This document shows, one piece after another, positions 25,712 through 35,186 of a stretch of 64,000 bases of DNA (its first letter is position 1; the number at the start of each line of letters is the position of its first letter). The notes under the pieces were generated by a model. That model made no database searches. It worked only from the letters and a program-made list of their open reading frames with translations, and was not told where the DNA came from. Origin of the DNA: Chthoniobacterales bacterium (lineage in GTDB: Bacteria > Verrucomicrobiota > Verrucomicrobiia > Chthoniobacterales > JACTMZ01); contig VEQL01000007.1 in the NCBI GenBank assembly GCA_018883245.1, positions 28,315 to 92,314 of the forward strand, given 5' to 3'. Position numbers and translations under genes: made by a program.

Positions 25712-26477
25712 AGAATCCTTGGTTTTTCTCATGGTGCCGCTTCTCGCGGCAGTAGGTGTCCTGCGCGCTGCGGACGAAACTCCCGCACCTGAACCGTCGG
25801 CTTCCGAAGAGCCGGCGCGTCTGCCTTTTCGTGGCTCGCCCGGGGGCATTCGCGAGTCGGCGCCACAGACGGAAAAGGTGCCCGTGGAAATCCCTCCCGA
25901 GGCCGAGCCCGCGGTGGAATCCCTCGCCGTCGAGGCCATCGGCAACGACGGAATCAAGGCTTTCGAAGCGGGTAACTTCGGTGCCGCGCGCGAGGCCTAC
26001 CTGCGCGTGCTCAAAGTGGAACCGAACAATTTGCCGGCCTTGGTCAATCTCGGCTCGGCCGAATACCGCCTCGGCAACATGGATGAAGCCGAGCGTCTTT
26101 TGCGGCGTTCGCTTCAAATCAAGCCCGACAACCCGACCGCCTGGCTCAACCTCGGCATCATCTATCTCGAGCGCAAGGAACCGATGCGCTCGCTGGCGGC
26201 CATCGCGCAGGCCGTCGTGCATTCGCCAAACGATCCCGTGGCGCGCAACTACCTCGGTGTCGCCGCCGGACGCAACCGGTGGTTCGATGCAGCCGAGTCC
26301 GAATTGCGGCGTGCCATCGAACTCAAGCCGGACTATGCTGACGCGCATTTCAATCTCGCGGTCTTCTGCCTCGAGCGCGATCCGCCCGCGGTCGAACTCG
26401 CCCGCCGGCATTACCAGAAAGCGATCGAGCTGGGGTCGGCGCCCGATCCATTGATCGAGAAAGCGCTGAAAAATTAG
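25704..26477 (+). CDS. Exported TPR-repeat protein
   Basis: 257 residues. The ATG at 25704, eight bases inside proC, opens a hydrophobic signal (SLVFLMVPLLAAVGVLRAA). A Pro/Glu-rich stretch (about residues 28-75) leads into about five tetratricopeptide repeats (about 82-245), for example AREAYLRVLKVEPNNLPALV and AERLLRRSLQIKPDNPTAWL. TPRs mediate protein-protein contacts; the partner is unknown. It precedes a D,D-carboxypeptidase gene by 59 bp, so a cell-envelope role is possible. Confidence 0.8.
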   Translation: MRKESLVFLMVPLLAAVGVLRAADETPAPEPSASEEPARLPFRGSPGGIRESAPQTEKVPVEIPPEAEPAVESLAVEAIGNDGIKAFEAGNFGAAREAYLRVLKVEPNNLPALVNLGSAEYRLGNMDEAERLLRRSLQIKPDNPTAWLNLGIIYLERKEPMRSLAAIAQAVVHSPNDPVARNYLGVAAGRNRWFDAAESELRRAIELKPDYADAHFNLAVFCLERDPPAVELARRHYQKAIELGSAPDPLIEKALKN

Positions 26478-26536
26478 AACCGCTGGAAGGTCCGCCGGTT
26501 GATTCGTCCGCCAAAAGCGGGCATTATTTCCAATTC

Positions 26537-27331
26537 ATGCGTGCGCTCACGGCCACATTGCTGATCTGCCTGTTCGCGGCGTTTTCGCCCGCGCAGGCCG
26601 CACCTCCGGATGTCCACGGTGCCGCGGCTATTCTTGTCGATGTCCGCTCGGGTCGCGTCCTTTTCAACAAGAACTCGCGCGAGCCGCGAGCCGTGGCCAG
26701 CACGCAGAAACTTCTCACCGCCCTGATCGTCGCCGAGGCCGGCAACCTCTGGGAAACGGTCACCATTATGCCCCAAGACACCACCGTCTCGCCGACCAAG
26801 CTCTACCTCAAGCCGGGGCAGAAATACTCGCGGCAGGAACTGCTCACCGCGCTTCTCGTCAAAAGCGCCAACGATGTGGCCTGCGCTTTGGCCCGTGACA
26901 ACGCCGGCAGCGTCGCCGAGTTCGCCGGGAAAATGAACCGTCGTGCGCGCGAGATGGGCGCCGGAAATTCGAATTTCGTCAACCCCAACGGTCTGCCCGC
27001 CGAAGGCCAGCATTCCACGGCGCGTGACATGGCGATCATCGCGCGCAACGCCTACTCCAACCCGGTGATCCGGCGCATCGTCGCGACCAAGAGTTTCGAG
27101 TTCCACTTTGCCGATGGGCGCGTGCGCGAGCTGGTCAACACCAACCGCGTTCTTCGAACCGCGCCCTTTTGCAACGGAATGAAAACCGGATACACCGACG
27201 CCGCGGGTCACTGCCTTGTGTCCAGCGGTCAAAGCAACGGGCGCGACGTGATCGCCGTGGTCCTCGGCAGCTCCAAGGCGAACGTCTGGGCCGATTCGCA
27301 GAAACTCCTCGAATGGGGGTTGCGGCTTTGA
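26537..27331 (+). CDS. D-alanyl-D-alanine carboxypeptidase (S11, PBP5-like)
   Basis: 264 residues with signal peptide (MRALTATLLICLFAAFSPAQA). All three penicillin-binding motifs are present: SxxK in AVASTQKLLTAL, SxN in KSANDVACALA and KTG in MKTGYTDAAGHC. It trims the terminal D-Ala of peptidoglycan pentapeptides in the periplasm. The protein ends soon after the catalytic domain and lacks the long C-terminal domain and amphipathic anchor of E. coli PBP5, so it may be soluble. Its end overlaps the helicase gene start. Confidence 0.92.
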   Translation: MRALTATLLICLFAAFSPAQAAPPDVHGAAAILVDVRSGRVLFNKNSREPRAVASTQKLLTALIVAEAGNLWETVTIMPQDTTVSPTKLYLKPGQKYSRQELLTALLVKSANDVACALARDNAGSVAEFAGKMNRRAREMGAGNSNFVNPNGLPAEGQHSTARDMAIIARNAYSNPVIRRIVATKSFEFHFADGRVRELVNTNRVLRTAPFCNGMKTGYTDAAGHCLVSSGQSNGRDVIAVVLGSSKANVWADSQKLLEWGLRL

Positions 27332-29334
27332 ACAACACAACACGGATCGACTACGCGGCCGAGCTGAACGAGCAGCAATTGGCGGCGGTGACTTCTCCCG
27401 GCGGCGCGTCGCTCGTCATCGCCGGCGCGGGCAGCGGCAAGACGCGCACGCTCACCTACCGCGTGGCTTGGCTGCTCGAGAACGGTGTCAAACCCTGGAA
27501 CATCCTGCTTCTCACGTTCACCAACAAGGCCGCACGCGAGATGACAGGCCGCGTGGCCGAGTTGCTCGGGCCCGACGCCGACGGCATCTGGGGCGGCACC
27601 TTCCACTCGATCGGCAACCGCATCCTCCGCCGCCATGCCGAGCTGATCGGATTCCGCCAGGGTTTCAGCATCCTCGACCGCGAGGATCAGACCGATCTTC
27701 TCAAAAGTGTCGCGGCCGACGTCGGGACGCCTCGCGACAAACGCTTTCCCAAGCCCGACGTGCTGGCCGAGCTGTTCTCGCTTTCGTCCAACACCGGCGA
27801 GCAACTCGAGCAGATCGTGCACGACCGGTTCGGCTACTTCGAGGGCATGGCCGACACGATCGTCTCGGTTCGCGGCGCTTACGAGCGGCGCAAAGTCGCG
27901 GCCAATGCGATGGATTTCGACGATCTGCTCGTGCGGACGAACGAATTGCTCCGAAACCATCCGGACGTTGCCGATCATTACCGCGAACAGTTCCGCCACG
28001 TGCTTGTCGATGAATACCAGGACACCAATCTCGTCCAGGCGGACCTTGTCGATCTGCTGTCTTCCAAGCACGGCAACGTGATGGTTGTGGGCGACGATGC
28101 CCAGTCGATCTATTCGTGGCGCGGGGCGAACTTCGAAAACATCCTCAACTTCCCCAAGCACCGCGAAGGAGCGCAGACCTACCGCATCGAAACCAACTAC
28201 CGCAGCGTGCCCGGCATCCTCGACGTGGCCAATGCCGCCATCCGCGGCAACATCCGCCAGTTCGAGAAAAGTCTCCGCGCCTGGCGCAAGGAGGGCGGAC
28301 GCCCGGTGCTCGCCGAATTGCCGACCAACAACGACCAGGCGGCCTACGTTGCGCAGCAGATTCTCGAACTCAACCGGCAGGGCATGGAGTTCCGCGACAT
28401 GGCCGTGCTTTACCGTGCGCACTTCCACTCGATGGAAATCCAACTCGAGCTTACGCGACGCGGCATCCCGTTCGAGGTCACCAGCGGGTTGCGCTTCTTC
28501 GAGCAGGCGCACGTCAAGGACGTCGCGGCATTCTTGAAATTTGCGGTCAACCCGAGCGACGAAACCGCATTCCGTCGCATGGTCCGGCTGTTGCCCGGCG
28601 TGGGCGAGAAGACGGCGGACAGCCTCTGGTCCGTGGCCAAAGCCGGTGCGGAGTCGGCCGCGCCCTTCGGCGAAGTATTGCGCACGGCCAAGCCGCCGGC
28701 GCGCGCCGCGAAAATCTGGGAACAGCTGGCTGCGACGCTCGACGAGATCGCGCCCGAGCGCAAACCGATCGCTCCCGACCTTGCCATCGAGACCGTGATG
28801 GAAGCGGTTTACGAGGACTACATGAAGGCCGAGTTCGCCAATTACGAGAACCGCCGCGAGGACTTGCGCACGCTTACCGGATACGCACGGCAGTTTTCCT
28901 CGATGGAAGAATTCCTCGCGCAGGTCGCGCTCCTGACCAATGTCGATGGGGCCGGCGCGCGCGATGACACGGATACCGACCGGGTCGTGCTATCCTCCGT
29001 CCATCAGGCCAAAGGTCTCGAGTGGCGCACGGTGTTTGTCGTGTGGCTCACCGAGGGCATGTTCCCGGGTTCGCGTTCGCTGGAAAACTCCAACTCGCTC
29101 GAGGAAGAGCGGCGGCTGTTTTATGTCGCGGTCACGCGCGGACGCGACCACCTGCATCTTTGCTACCCGCAAATCCGCCTGAACAGCGGATACGGCGAGC
29201 CGTTCCAGCGCCGCTCGCGCTTCATCGCCGAGATTCCCGCCCACCTGCTTGAAAAACCCGGGGCCGACGAAGCTCCGCGTTCCCCGGCCTCCGCAGCGGC
29301 GAAAAAATCCGGCCAGCGCGACTGGTGGTATTGA
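27313..29334 (+). CDS. UvrD/PcrA-family superfamily 1 DNA helicase
   Basis: 673 residues; ATP-dependent 3'-5' helicase of repair or replication. Motifs in order: LNEQQLAAVTSPGG (Q motif), AGAGSGKTRT (Walker A), LLTFTNKAAREM, VLVDEYQDTN (motif II), VVGDDAQSIYSWRGA (III), IETNYRS (IV), VHQAKGLEW (V) and EEERRLFYVAVTRGRD (VI). It is shorter than UvrD, and the C-terminal tail after residue about 640 is short and basic. The start is ambiguous: ATG 27313 (used) lies 19 bases inside the carboxypeptidase gene; TTG 27328 would give the NTGA overlap common here and has a G-rich stretch upstream. Confidence 0.92.
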   Translation: MGVAALNNTTRIDYAAELNEQQLAAVTSPGGASLVIAGAGSGKTRTLTYRVAWLLENGVKPWNILLLTFTNKAAREMTGRVAELLGPDADGIWGGTFHSIGNRILRRHAELIGFRQGFSILDREDQTDLLKSVAADVGTPRDKRFPKPDVLAELFSLSSNTGEQLEQIVHDRFGYFEGMADTIVSVRGAYERRKVAANAMDFDDLLVRTNELLRNHPDVADHYREQFRHVLVDEYQDTNLVQADLVDLLSSKHGNVMVVGDDAQSIYSWRGANFENILNFPKHREGAQTYRIETNYRSVPGILDVANAAIRGNIRQFEKSLRAWRKEGGRPVLAELPTNNDQAAYVAQQILELNRQGMEFRDMAVLYRAHFHSMEIQLELTRRGIPFEVTSGLRFFEQAHVKDVAAFLKFAVNPSDETAFRRMVRLLPGVGEKTADSLWSVAKAGAESAAPFGEVLRTAKPPARAAKIWEQLAATLDEIAPERKPIAPDLAIETVMEAVYEDYMKAEFANYENRREDLRTLTGYARQFSSMEEFLAQVALLTNVDGAGARDDTDTDRVVLSSVHQAKGLEWRTVFVVWLTEGMFPGSRSLENSNSLEEERRLFYVAVTRGRDHLHLCYPQIRLNSGYGEPFQRRSRFIAEIPAHLLEKPGADEAPRSPASAAAKKSGQRDWWY

Positions 29335-29338
29335 CTGT

Positions 29339-30229
29339 TCAATAAGCGAAGTTCAGCCCGACATTCGCCCACGCCACGTTTTCCTGGCCGGTCTGCTGCA
29401 AAGCTTCGAGGGCGACCGAATAGTTCACACCCGCAAAAACGGAGAGCCATTTGCAAATGCGGCAAGTGACTTGTCCGCCGAACTGGAAATTGTTCCAGCC
29501 GTAGTAATCGGACGTGTTGTAGCCGAAATTCAGGCCGAGCAGCGCGTAAGGCTGCAGATTCACCACATCCTTGTAAGCCGGAATATCGCCATCGAGGCGC
29601 AGCTCGAGAAAACCGCCGGGATTGTTGTTCAAATCCCAGATGAAATTCGCGCTCGGTATGACGTAAGGAACCGCCGTCGTGCCGAAGCTGACGAAAAGCT
29701 CGTTACCATGCGTGTTGTGAGCGTGGCCACTGTGCGGTTCGGCCTCCTCCTCGTGCTGTTCCTCCTCTTCCCCGTGCTCCTCGTGGGCCTGCGATTCTCC
29801 GCCCGTTTCGCTGCGCGCAGGAAAGTAGCGAAAATTGTAGCCGGGGATGACAAACACCGGGCCGACGGCGATCTCGTAGGCCGCGGTGAAATCCCACTCG
29901 AGGAAGTCGTTGCCCAATCCGAGCCCGTTCCACACCGAAAAGTCAAAACCGCCGACTTGCACAGCGGCCTCGTTGACATACGCGCCGCCCGGGCCGGTTT
30001 CATCCACGCCATAGTGGACATGCCGGCTCTCCCATCCGGTCGTGAACTGCGCCGCCCATTTGCGCGCCATCTCCTCCGTATTTGCAGGCTGCGCGTCGGG
30101 CTGAAGCCCCAAGGTCTCGTCCACCACCGAACGCTCCACGCTGCGGGAAGCGTGCGTTGGACCGTGGGCAAGCAACGCCGAACTCGTTGAGGCCAATACA
30201 CCTAAAACTAATAATATAGTGATTCTCAT
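29339..30229 (-). CDS. Predicted outer-membrane protein with His/Glu-rich loop
   Basis: 296 residues. ATG 30229 begins a signal peptide (ITILLVLGVLASTSSALLA). The body alternates short amphipathic strands with aromatic residues (for example EWDFTAAYEIAVGPVFVIPG) and ends in Phe-Ala-Tyr, as outer-membrane barrels do. Between residues about 142 and 175 sits an acidic, histidine-rich insertion with seven His, likely a surface or periplasmic loop able to bind divalent metals. I do not recognise the family; a putative porin or metal-related barrel is the best description. It is convergent with the helicase gene, four bases apart. Confidence 0.6.
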   Translation of the reverse strand: MRITILLVLGVLASTSSALLAHGPTHASRSVERSVVDETLGLQPDAQPANTEEMARKWAAQFTTGWESRHVHYGVDETGPGGAYVNEAAVQVGGFDFSVWNGLGLGNDFLEWDFTAAYEIAVGPVFVIPGYNFRYFPARSETGGESQAHEEHGEEEEQHEEEAEPHSGHAHNTHGNELFVSFGTTAVPYVIPSANFIWDLNNNPGGFLELRLDGDIPAYKDVVNLQPYALLGLNFGYNTSDYYGWNNFQFGGQVTCRICKWLSVFAGVNYSVALEALQQTGQENVAWANVGLNFAY

Positions 30230-30289
30230 AACTAAGATGCATATTTGAATTGCTGATTTTTGCCTGCGGGTCAACGCAAAATCCCCCCG

Positions 30290-32578
30290 CTATTCGCGGT
30301 TCAGGATCCAGTCCCTGCCATCGAGGAATCCGCGCACTATCGCCCGATCGCCCGAGAAATTCACCGTCACCGCCCCGCACTCGCTTTGGTCGAAGACATC
30401 CGCCCCGGTGGCTTCGAGGCGCTCCCGCAGAGCCTTCTCGTCGCTGCCGTCGCGGAAGGGATCCGTTTGGGCGAGAACAATGAGCCGCGGACGGACCGCT
30501 TCGAGAAATTCCTGCGTGGCAAAGATGTCCTCGCCGTGCCGGCCGAGCACCAGGATATCGGACTCCAGCTCGGCGCCGTGATTTCGCAACAAGTCAGCCT
30601 CGGTCTTTGCCCCCGCATCCGACATCAGCAGTGTTTTGAATCCGCGCGTCCGGATCGATAAGACAAGCGCTTGGTCATCGGAGGTCCGGGCCGTGTCCGC
30701 CGGGGCGAGCACGCGAACCAAAGTGTCCTCTCCCGCGGCAAAACAATCACCAGGCAGTGCCACCGACTTCGGTCGTGATTGCCTGGCGAGCAGATCGTGC
30801 AAACGCCTGCGCGCGGGCGAGCGGTCGCGCAGCGCGGAATCGATGATGCGCTGCGGTGCCGCAGCCTGGACGCATGCGATGGCGCCGCCGATGTGCTCCG
30901 TGTCGCCGTGGGTGGCGACCAGCGCATCCAAGCGCCCCACGCCCGCGGCGCGAAGATTGGGCTCTATAACACGCAGAAAATCGCGCTCGGTCCCCGTGTC
31001 GAACAGCCACGCCGCTGTGCGCGTCCGAAGAAGCTGCGCGCCGCCGGTGCCAAGGTCGAATACGGTGAGCCTGGCGGGCGGCTGCAGCCATGCCGGCGGG
31101 AGGTAAACGTAGGCGCCCGGTATGTTCGCAGCGCCCTGCACGACAGCCAGCAGCACATGGGCGAGCCCCCAGTTCGTGTTGTTGAACACCGCGGCCATCC
31201 ACGGACTTGCCAGTCCGGCGGCAAGCGAGAGCATCGACACCGCGAGGATGGCGAAGGCCAGCGGCACGGCGCAGAGGTTGGCAGGCACGGAGATCAACGG
31301 GACAAGGTGGAAGATCGCGATGGTCAAAGGCAGGCTTCCCAGCCACGCCGCAGTCGATACGCCCAAGGTCGTGCCGAGGGCATGACCTGCGTTGGAAGCC
31401 GTTTTCTGCCGCCGGTTGTAAAGTCTGCGCGGCAGGAACGGATCGGGACGCAGGCGCGAGGTGAAAAATTCCTGCAAGGCCGGAGCGAGAAGAAAGATCG
31501 CCGCGACGATGAGAAACGAAAGCTGGAATCCCGCGGTGAAGAGCTGGTTGGTATCCCAGGCAAGCAACAACAAGGCCGCGGCCGCGAGGCTGTTGGCCGG
31601 ACTTCCCTCCCGGTCGAGCAACATTCCGCCGAACGCGACCGAGATCATCAAGGCCGCGCGCAGGCTCGGCGGCGAGGCCCCGGTGACCAGGGCGTAGAAA
31701 AACAACAGCGGCACAATGACCAGCACGGAACTCCGGCGCGTCATGCCGAGCGGGCGCAAGGCGAGCCAAGCGATGAGCCCGAACATTCCGACATGCAATC
31801 CGCTGACGGAAAAAAGATGGAAGGTTCCTGTTTGGCGGAAAGTATCGGCGAACTGATCCGCGTCCTCCGCACGTGCGCCGAGTGTGATTCCAGCCACGAG
31901 CGCGCCGATGGCCGGAGCATCCGATATCCCCAGCGCGAGCGTCCCGAGCATCCAGGCGCGCGCAGCAAGGGCGGCGTGTTTGATCGGCGATCCTTGTCCG
32001 CGCTCGAGAAGTTGGGCTTTCGCATCCCGCGCACCGCGGACTTCCAAGAAAATTCCCTGCCTTGCCCAGTGCGCCGCGGCATCGAACTCACCCGGATTGC
32101 GCGGCGGCTCCGGCTTTATAGCGACGCCTTCGATCCGCCACTTGTCGCCGTAAGCGGGGATCGCATCGCCTGTTTTCCAGCGCGCCAGCACTTTGCCGTG
32201 CGCGGCGATCTCGCGTCCGTCGATGATCCACTGGGTGGTGCGCAAGGGCGTGCGCCAAATGCCGGGGACGATTTCTTGGGGCGCGTCGTCGATGATGCCC
32301 GTGACTTCCAGCACGCGCGGCTCTGCGGCCACGGTGTCGGCCCATGCGCGCCAAGGATTTTGCCGCGACTGCCAGACGTGCGCAGCGCCGAAGGCCAGGG
32401 CCGTCGCCACATAGAGCGCGGCCGATCCCCGCCGCAGCAAGGCGAAGGGCAGGGTGCCGAGCGCCGCCGCGGCAAGCCAAACCGCGTCCGCGTTCGAATA
32501 GCTTGCCGCGATGATTCCGGCTGTCGCCGCCAGGGCCGCCCCGGCGAGAGGAATGCGGGGCCGTGATTGGGCCGTCAT
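30290..32578 (-). CDS. comEC: ComEC/Rec2 DNA-uptake channel
   Basis: 762-residue inner-membrane protein for transport of single-stranded DNA in natural transformation. The order is an N-terminal DUF4131-type region (about 1-180), a multi-helix Competence domain (about 200-480) with the hallmark FHLFSVSGLHVGMFG, then a metallo-beta-lactamase domain (about 500-755) with VATHGDTEHIGGAI as metal-binding motif. Length and domains are complete. No other competence gene is nearby, so an active uptake system is not proven. Confidence 0.92.
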   Translation of the reverse strand: MTAQSRPRIPLAGAALAATAGIIAASYSNADAVWLAAAALGTLPFALLRRGSAALYVATALAFGAAHVWQSRQNPWRAWADTVAAEPRVLEVTGIIDDAPQEIVPGIWRTPLRTTQWIIDGREIAAHGKVLARWKTGDAIPAYGDKWRIEGVAIKPEPPRNPGEFDAAAHWARQGIFLEVRGARDAKAQLLERGQGSPIKHAALAARAWMLGTLALGISDAPAIGALVAGITLGARAEDADQFADTFRQTGTFHLFSVSGLHVGMFGLIAWLALRPLGMTRRSSVLVIVPLLFFYALVTGASPPSLRAALMISVAFGGMLLDREGSPANSLAAAALLLLAWDTNQLFTAGFQLSFLIVAAIFLLAPALQEFFTSRLRPDPFLPRRLYNRRQKTASNAGHALGTTLGVSTAAWLGSLPLTIAIFHLVPLISVPANLCAVPLAFAILAVSMLSLAAGLASPWMAAVFNNTNWGLAHVLLAVVQGAANIPGAYVYLPPAWLQPPARLTVFDLGTGGAQLLRTRTAAWLFDTGTERDFLRVIEPNLRAAGVGRLDALVATHGDTEHIGGAIACVQAAAPQRIIDSALRDRSPARRRLHDLLARQSRPKSVALPGDCFAAGEDTLVRVLAPADTARTSDDQALVLSIRTRGFKTLLMSDAGAKTEADLLRNHGAELESDILVLGRHGEDIFATQEFLEAVRPRLIVLAQTDPFRDGSDEKALRERLEATGADVFDQSECGAVTVNFSGDRAIVRGFLDGRDWILNRE

Positions 32579-32629
32579 GCAAAAGGTTTATTTGCGCGGC
32601 ACGCGTCGCGCAATGTCCCGCAAACGCCC

Positions 32630-33148
32630 TTACTGCCCGCAGAATTTGAGCAGGGCGAGTTCGCTGCGCTGGTCCTCGTCGAAATAAAACCGCACCGCCC
32701 CGTCGCGCCCGCGCATATCCTCGTGCACGGCGCAGCTCGCGCGCCGCGAGTGGATCTGGTGCAGCCCGGGTTGGGTGCGGTGGTAGGCAACGCCCCACGC
32801 CTCGACGAGCCGGCAGTTCGCGCAATGCAGCGCGAAATATTCCTCCATTTCCACGCGGCCGAGCAGGCGGTATTCGACGTTCTCGAGCAACTCGACCGTC
32901 TCGTAGTCGAAGTGTTCCAACGGATACAGCCCGCGCGGCGGCAGGTGAGTCCAGCGCCAGCGAAGAGAAGCCAGACGGATGCGCGGATCGTGCCCGGCCA
33001 CGCGGTTGCGGAACGACAGCGTGTTGAGGGAAAGGACAACCGGGAGCGAGAGCCCTGCCTCGACAGTGACAAAAAAGTGATCGACGTTTTCGGCGCGCTG
33101 CGAGTTTTCGACCTGGAATCCCGCCACCGTTCCCACCACGCGCGCCAT
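32630..33148 (-). CDS. Conserved-looking protein of unknown function
   Basis: 172 residues from ATG 33148 (MARVVGTVAGFQVENSQRA). No signal peptide or transmembrane segment. It contains a CxxC pair in FALHCANCRLVEAWG, several conserved-looking His, and a charged C terminus. I recognise no family. A long alternative frame covers the same DNA but is rich in Arg and Ser and looks like a shadow; this frame has balanced composition. It lies 51 bp upstream of comEC on the same strand and may be co-transcribed. Confidence 0.6.
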   Translation of the reverse strand: MARVVGTVAGFQVENSQRAENVDHFFVTVEAGLSLPVVLSLNTLSFRNRVAGHDPRIRLASLRWRWTHLPPRGLYPLEHFDYETVELLENVEYRLLGRVEMEEYFALHCANCRLVEAWGVAYHRTQPGLHQIHSRRASCAVHEDMRGRDGAVRFYFDEDQRSELALLKFCGQ

Positions 33149-33200
33149 GGGCGTGGACGGGAAGGCGACGCCGTGCGGTTGGGCCGGCTTTGGATGCTGC

Positions 33201-33695
33201 TTACTCGTAGGAGAACGGGCTGTAGAGCTCGTCTTCGTAGGCCGAATCGAAAAACGTGTCCGCTTGCGGCGGCGCGTAGGCGAACGGCGCGCGTAGGCCT
33301 CCGTAACGGCTGTAGTTCTGCGTCGCGAAATACGGATGGCCCTGATCGACGGCTTTCGGTCCCTTGGTGTAATAATCGTAGGAGCGGCGCATGTAGTTGA
33401 TAAGCGGTGCCGGTGCACCGGCCGAGCGCAGGTTGGCGATGTCCGCGTTGCTGAGATTGTAGGCCTTGCGCGTGCTCTGCATGTAGCTCACGAGACCCGG
33501 GCCCGGGACTCCCTTGCGCACGCATTCGGCGACCTGGCCGGTGCTGAGCGGGAGGCCTTCGCGCACCTGGAAAACGATAGCGTCGGACACTCCGCGGGAG
33601 GTGAATTCATTCAGGATTTTGGGATCGACTTGCGGTTGCTGCAGGGTGGCGCACCCGGCAAGGCCGAGCAGGACGATCGTGAGGACATGCTTCAT
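33201..33695 (-). CDS. Small predicted lipoprotein
   Basis: 164 residues. The lipobox LLGLAGCATLQQ predicts cleavage before Cys15 and a membrane anchor. The rest has a helical segment (about residues 25-100) and a Tyr/Phe/Pro-rich C-terminal tail ending SPFSYE. No domain is recognised. It is divergent from rplU, 128 bp away, and the same strand continues to the unknown protein at 32630 and comEC. Confidence 0.7.
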   Translation of the reverse strand: MKHVLTIVLLGLAGCATLQQPQVDPKILNEFTSRGVSDAIVFQVREGLPLSTGQVAECVRKGVPGPGLVSYMQSTRKAYNLSNADIANLRSAGAPAPLINYMRRSYDYYTKGPKAVDQGHPYFATQNYSRYGGLRAPFAYAPPQADTFFDSAYEDELYSPFSYE

Positions 33696-33768
33696 ACAGG
33701 TGGCATGGTGTCTGCCCCGCCCCTCGCTGGCAAACCGGAAAATCGCCGGCCGCTCCGCAACAAAGTTC

Positions 33769-33797
33769 TTGCGGCCTGCGCGGTCCGCCGGTAGGAT
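33769..33797 (+). promoter_or_regulatory. Candidate promoter of rplU-rpmA
   Basis: TTGCGG (33769-33774) and TAGGAT (33792-33797) lie 17 bases apart, placing the transcription start near 33804 and leaving a leader of about 20 bases before rplU. The match is moderate. Confidence 0.4.
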
Positions 33798-33823
33798 TCC
33801 CGACCCTTTCGTTGGATTTATTT

Positions 33824-34138
33824 ATGGCTTACGCAATCATCCAAAGCGGCGGTCGCCAGTTCCGCGTGCAACCCGGCGACGTTTTCGATGTCGAACTTCT
33901 CGACCTCGAGCCCGGCAACAAAACCGTTTTCGAGGAAGTGCTCCTCGCCGCCGACGACTCGGGCGTGAAAATCGGCGAGCCGCTGGTCAAAGGTGCCAAG
34001 GTGACCGCCGAGGTCGTCGAACAGCGCAAGGGACCAAAGCTCGTCTCCTACAAATTCAAACGCCGCAAGGGCTACCACCGCACGGTGGGCCACCGGCAAA
34101 AGCTGACCCGCGTGAAGGTCGGCGAAATCAAACTCTGA
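33824..34138 (+). CDS. rplU: Ribosomal protein L21
   Basis: 104 residues; binds 23S rRNA in the large subunit. [19 protein letters not shown] and [18 protein letters not shown] are the family signatures. The start ATG 33824 matches the universal MYAII-type start. rpmA follows after 13 bp, the near-universal rplU-rpmA pairing. In many bacteria obgE comes next; here it is at 59953, separated from this pair. Confidence 0.97.
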   Translation: MAYAIIQSGGRQFRVQPGDVFDVELLDLEPGNKTVFEEVLLAADDSGVKIGEPLVKGAKVTAEVVEQRKGPKLVSYKFKRRKGYHRTVGHRQKLTRVKVGEIKL

Positions 34139-34151
34139 CCCATCGTTTCGT

Positions 34152-34403
34152 ATGGCCCATAAAAAAGGACAAGGCAGCGTCAAGAACGGACGCGACAGCG
34201 TCAGCAAACGCCTCGGCGTGAAAAAATTCGGCGGTCAGGAAGTGCTCGCCGGAAACATCCTCGTCCGCCAGCGCGGGCGCAAATTCGTCCCGGGCAACAA
34301 CGTGGGCCTCGGACGCGATTTCACACTTTTTGCTTTGGAGAGCGGTGTCGTCCAATTCGATCGCGGCGGTCGCCGGGTCAATGTGGTCGCAACCGCCAAC
34401 TGA
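34152..34403 (+). CDS. rpmA: Ribosomal protein L27
   Basis: 83 residues; its N-terminal tail reaches the peptidyl transferase centre. [20 protein letters not shown] begins directly with the mature tail, so no protease-cleaved extension like that of Firmicutes is present. [21 protein letters not shown] is conserved. It is followed by a strong terminator. Confidence 0.97.
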   Translation: MAHKKGQGSVKNGRDSVSKRLGVKKFGGQEVLAGNILVRQRGRKFVPGNNVGLGRDFTLFALESGVVQFDRGGRRVNVVATAN

Positions 34404-34417
34404 CGCTTTCCTCCTCG

Positions 34418-34456
34418 AAAAAGACCGGGGCCCGCGCGGGTCTCGGTCTTTTTTTT
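34418..34456 (+). terminator. Rho-independent terminator after rpmA
   Basis: AAAAAGACCG at 34418-34427 pairs perfectly with CGGTCTTTTT at 34444-34453, a ten-base stem closing a G/C-rich loop that can pair further (GCCCGC with GCGGGT), followed by a T run to 34456. It begins 15 bases after the rpmA stop. Confidence 0.9.
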
Positions 34457-34514
34457 ATCCGCGCGCCCGCGGTTGCCGCACAAAACGGGATTGCCGCGGA
34501 CGGCCCGCCTTTGA

Positions 34515-35186
34515 ATGATGCCCGTGATGCTGGATCTCATGCAAAAAGGCGGACCCGTGATGTGGGTCATTCTCGGGTTGAGCGTGATCGGGTTGGCTGT
34601 TTTCCTCGAGCGGCTCATCTATCTGCACCGCGCGGAAGTCCGCGTGGGTGAGTTTCTCCGCGGCCTGGCCAACCTTGTGCGCGACGAACGCCATGACGAG
34701 GTGCGGCAGCAGTGCATCGCCACGCCGGGCCCGGTGGCGCGCGTGGCCTTGAGTGCGGTGCTGGCGCGCGATTGTCCTCGCAGCGAGTTGCGCGATATCG
34801 TGCAGGAGGCCGGTCAGCTCGAGATTCCGCGACTGGAGCGCCATCTGCCCTTGCTCGCGGCGCTCGCTTATGTGGCCCCGCTGCTGGGTTTGCTCGGCAC
34901 GGTGCTCGGGTTGCTCGAAGCCTTTTACCTCGTGTCCACGCAGGGCGGCTATGCCACGGTGGCGGATCTTTCCGGCGCCGTTTACCAGAGCCTGATCTCC
35001 GCGGCCGCAGGATTGGCCGTTGCCATCCCGATGCTCGTCGGCGCGAGCTACCTTTCCTCGCGTGTGCAGGATATCGTGCATGACATGGAGCGTGCCGGCA
35101 TCGAGATGGTGAATCTGCTCAAGAACCGCACCCTTCCGGCGGCGGAGATTCTCGCGGTGGACAGCGAGCCTTCCGCGACGGCATGA
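34515..35186 (+). CDS. exbB: ExbB/TolQ/MotA-family proton channel
   Basis: 223-residue inner-membrane protein with three hydrophobic segments: [20 protein letters not shown] near the N terminus, and a pair around [20 protein letters not shown] and [20 protein letters not shown]. This is the ExbB/TolQ fold, which with an ExbD-like partner turns proton flow into mechanical work for a TonB or TolA protein. The order with the next two genes supports the TonB role. Start ATG 34515 (34518 also possible). It overlaps the exbD-like gene by four bases. Confidence 0.9.
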   Translation: MMPVMLDLMQKGGPVMWVILGLSVIGLAVFLERLIYLHRAEVRVGEFLRGLANLVRDERHDEVRQQCIATPGPVARVALSAVLARDCPRSELRDIVQEAGQLEIPRLERHLPLLAALAYVAPLLGLLGTVLGLLEAFYLVSTQGGYATVADLSGAVYQSLISAAAGLAVAIPMLVGASYLSSRVQDIVHDMERAGIEMVNLLKNRTLPAAEILAVDSEPSATA

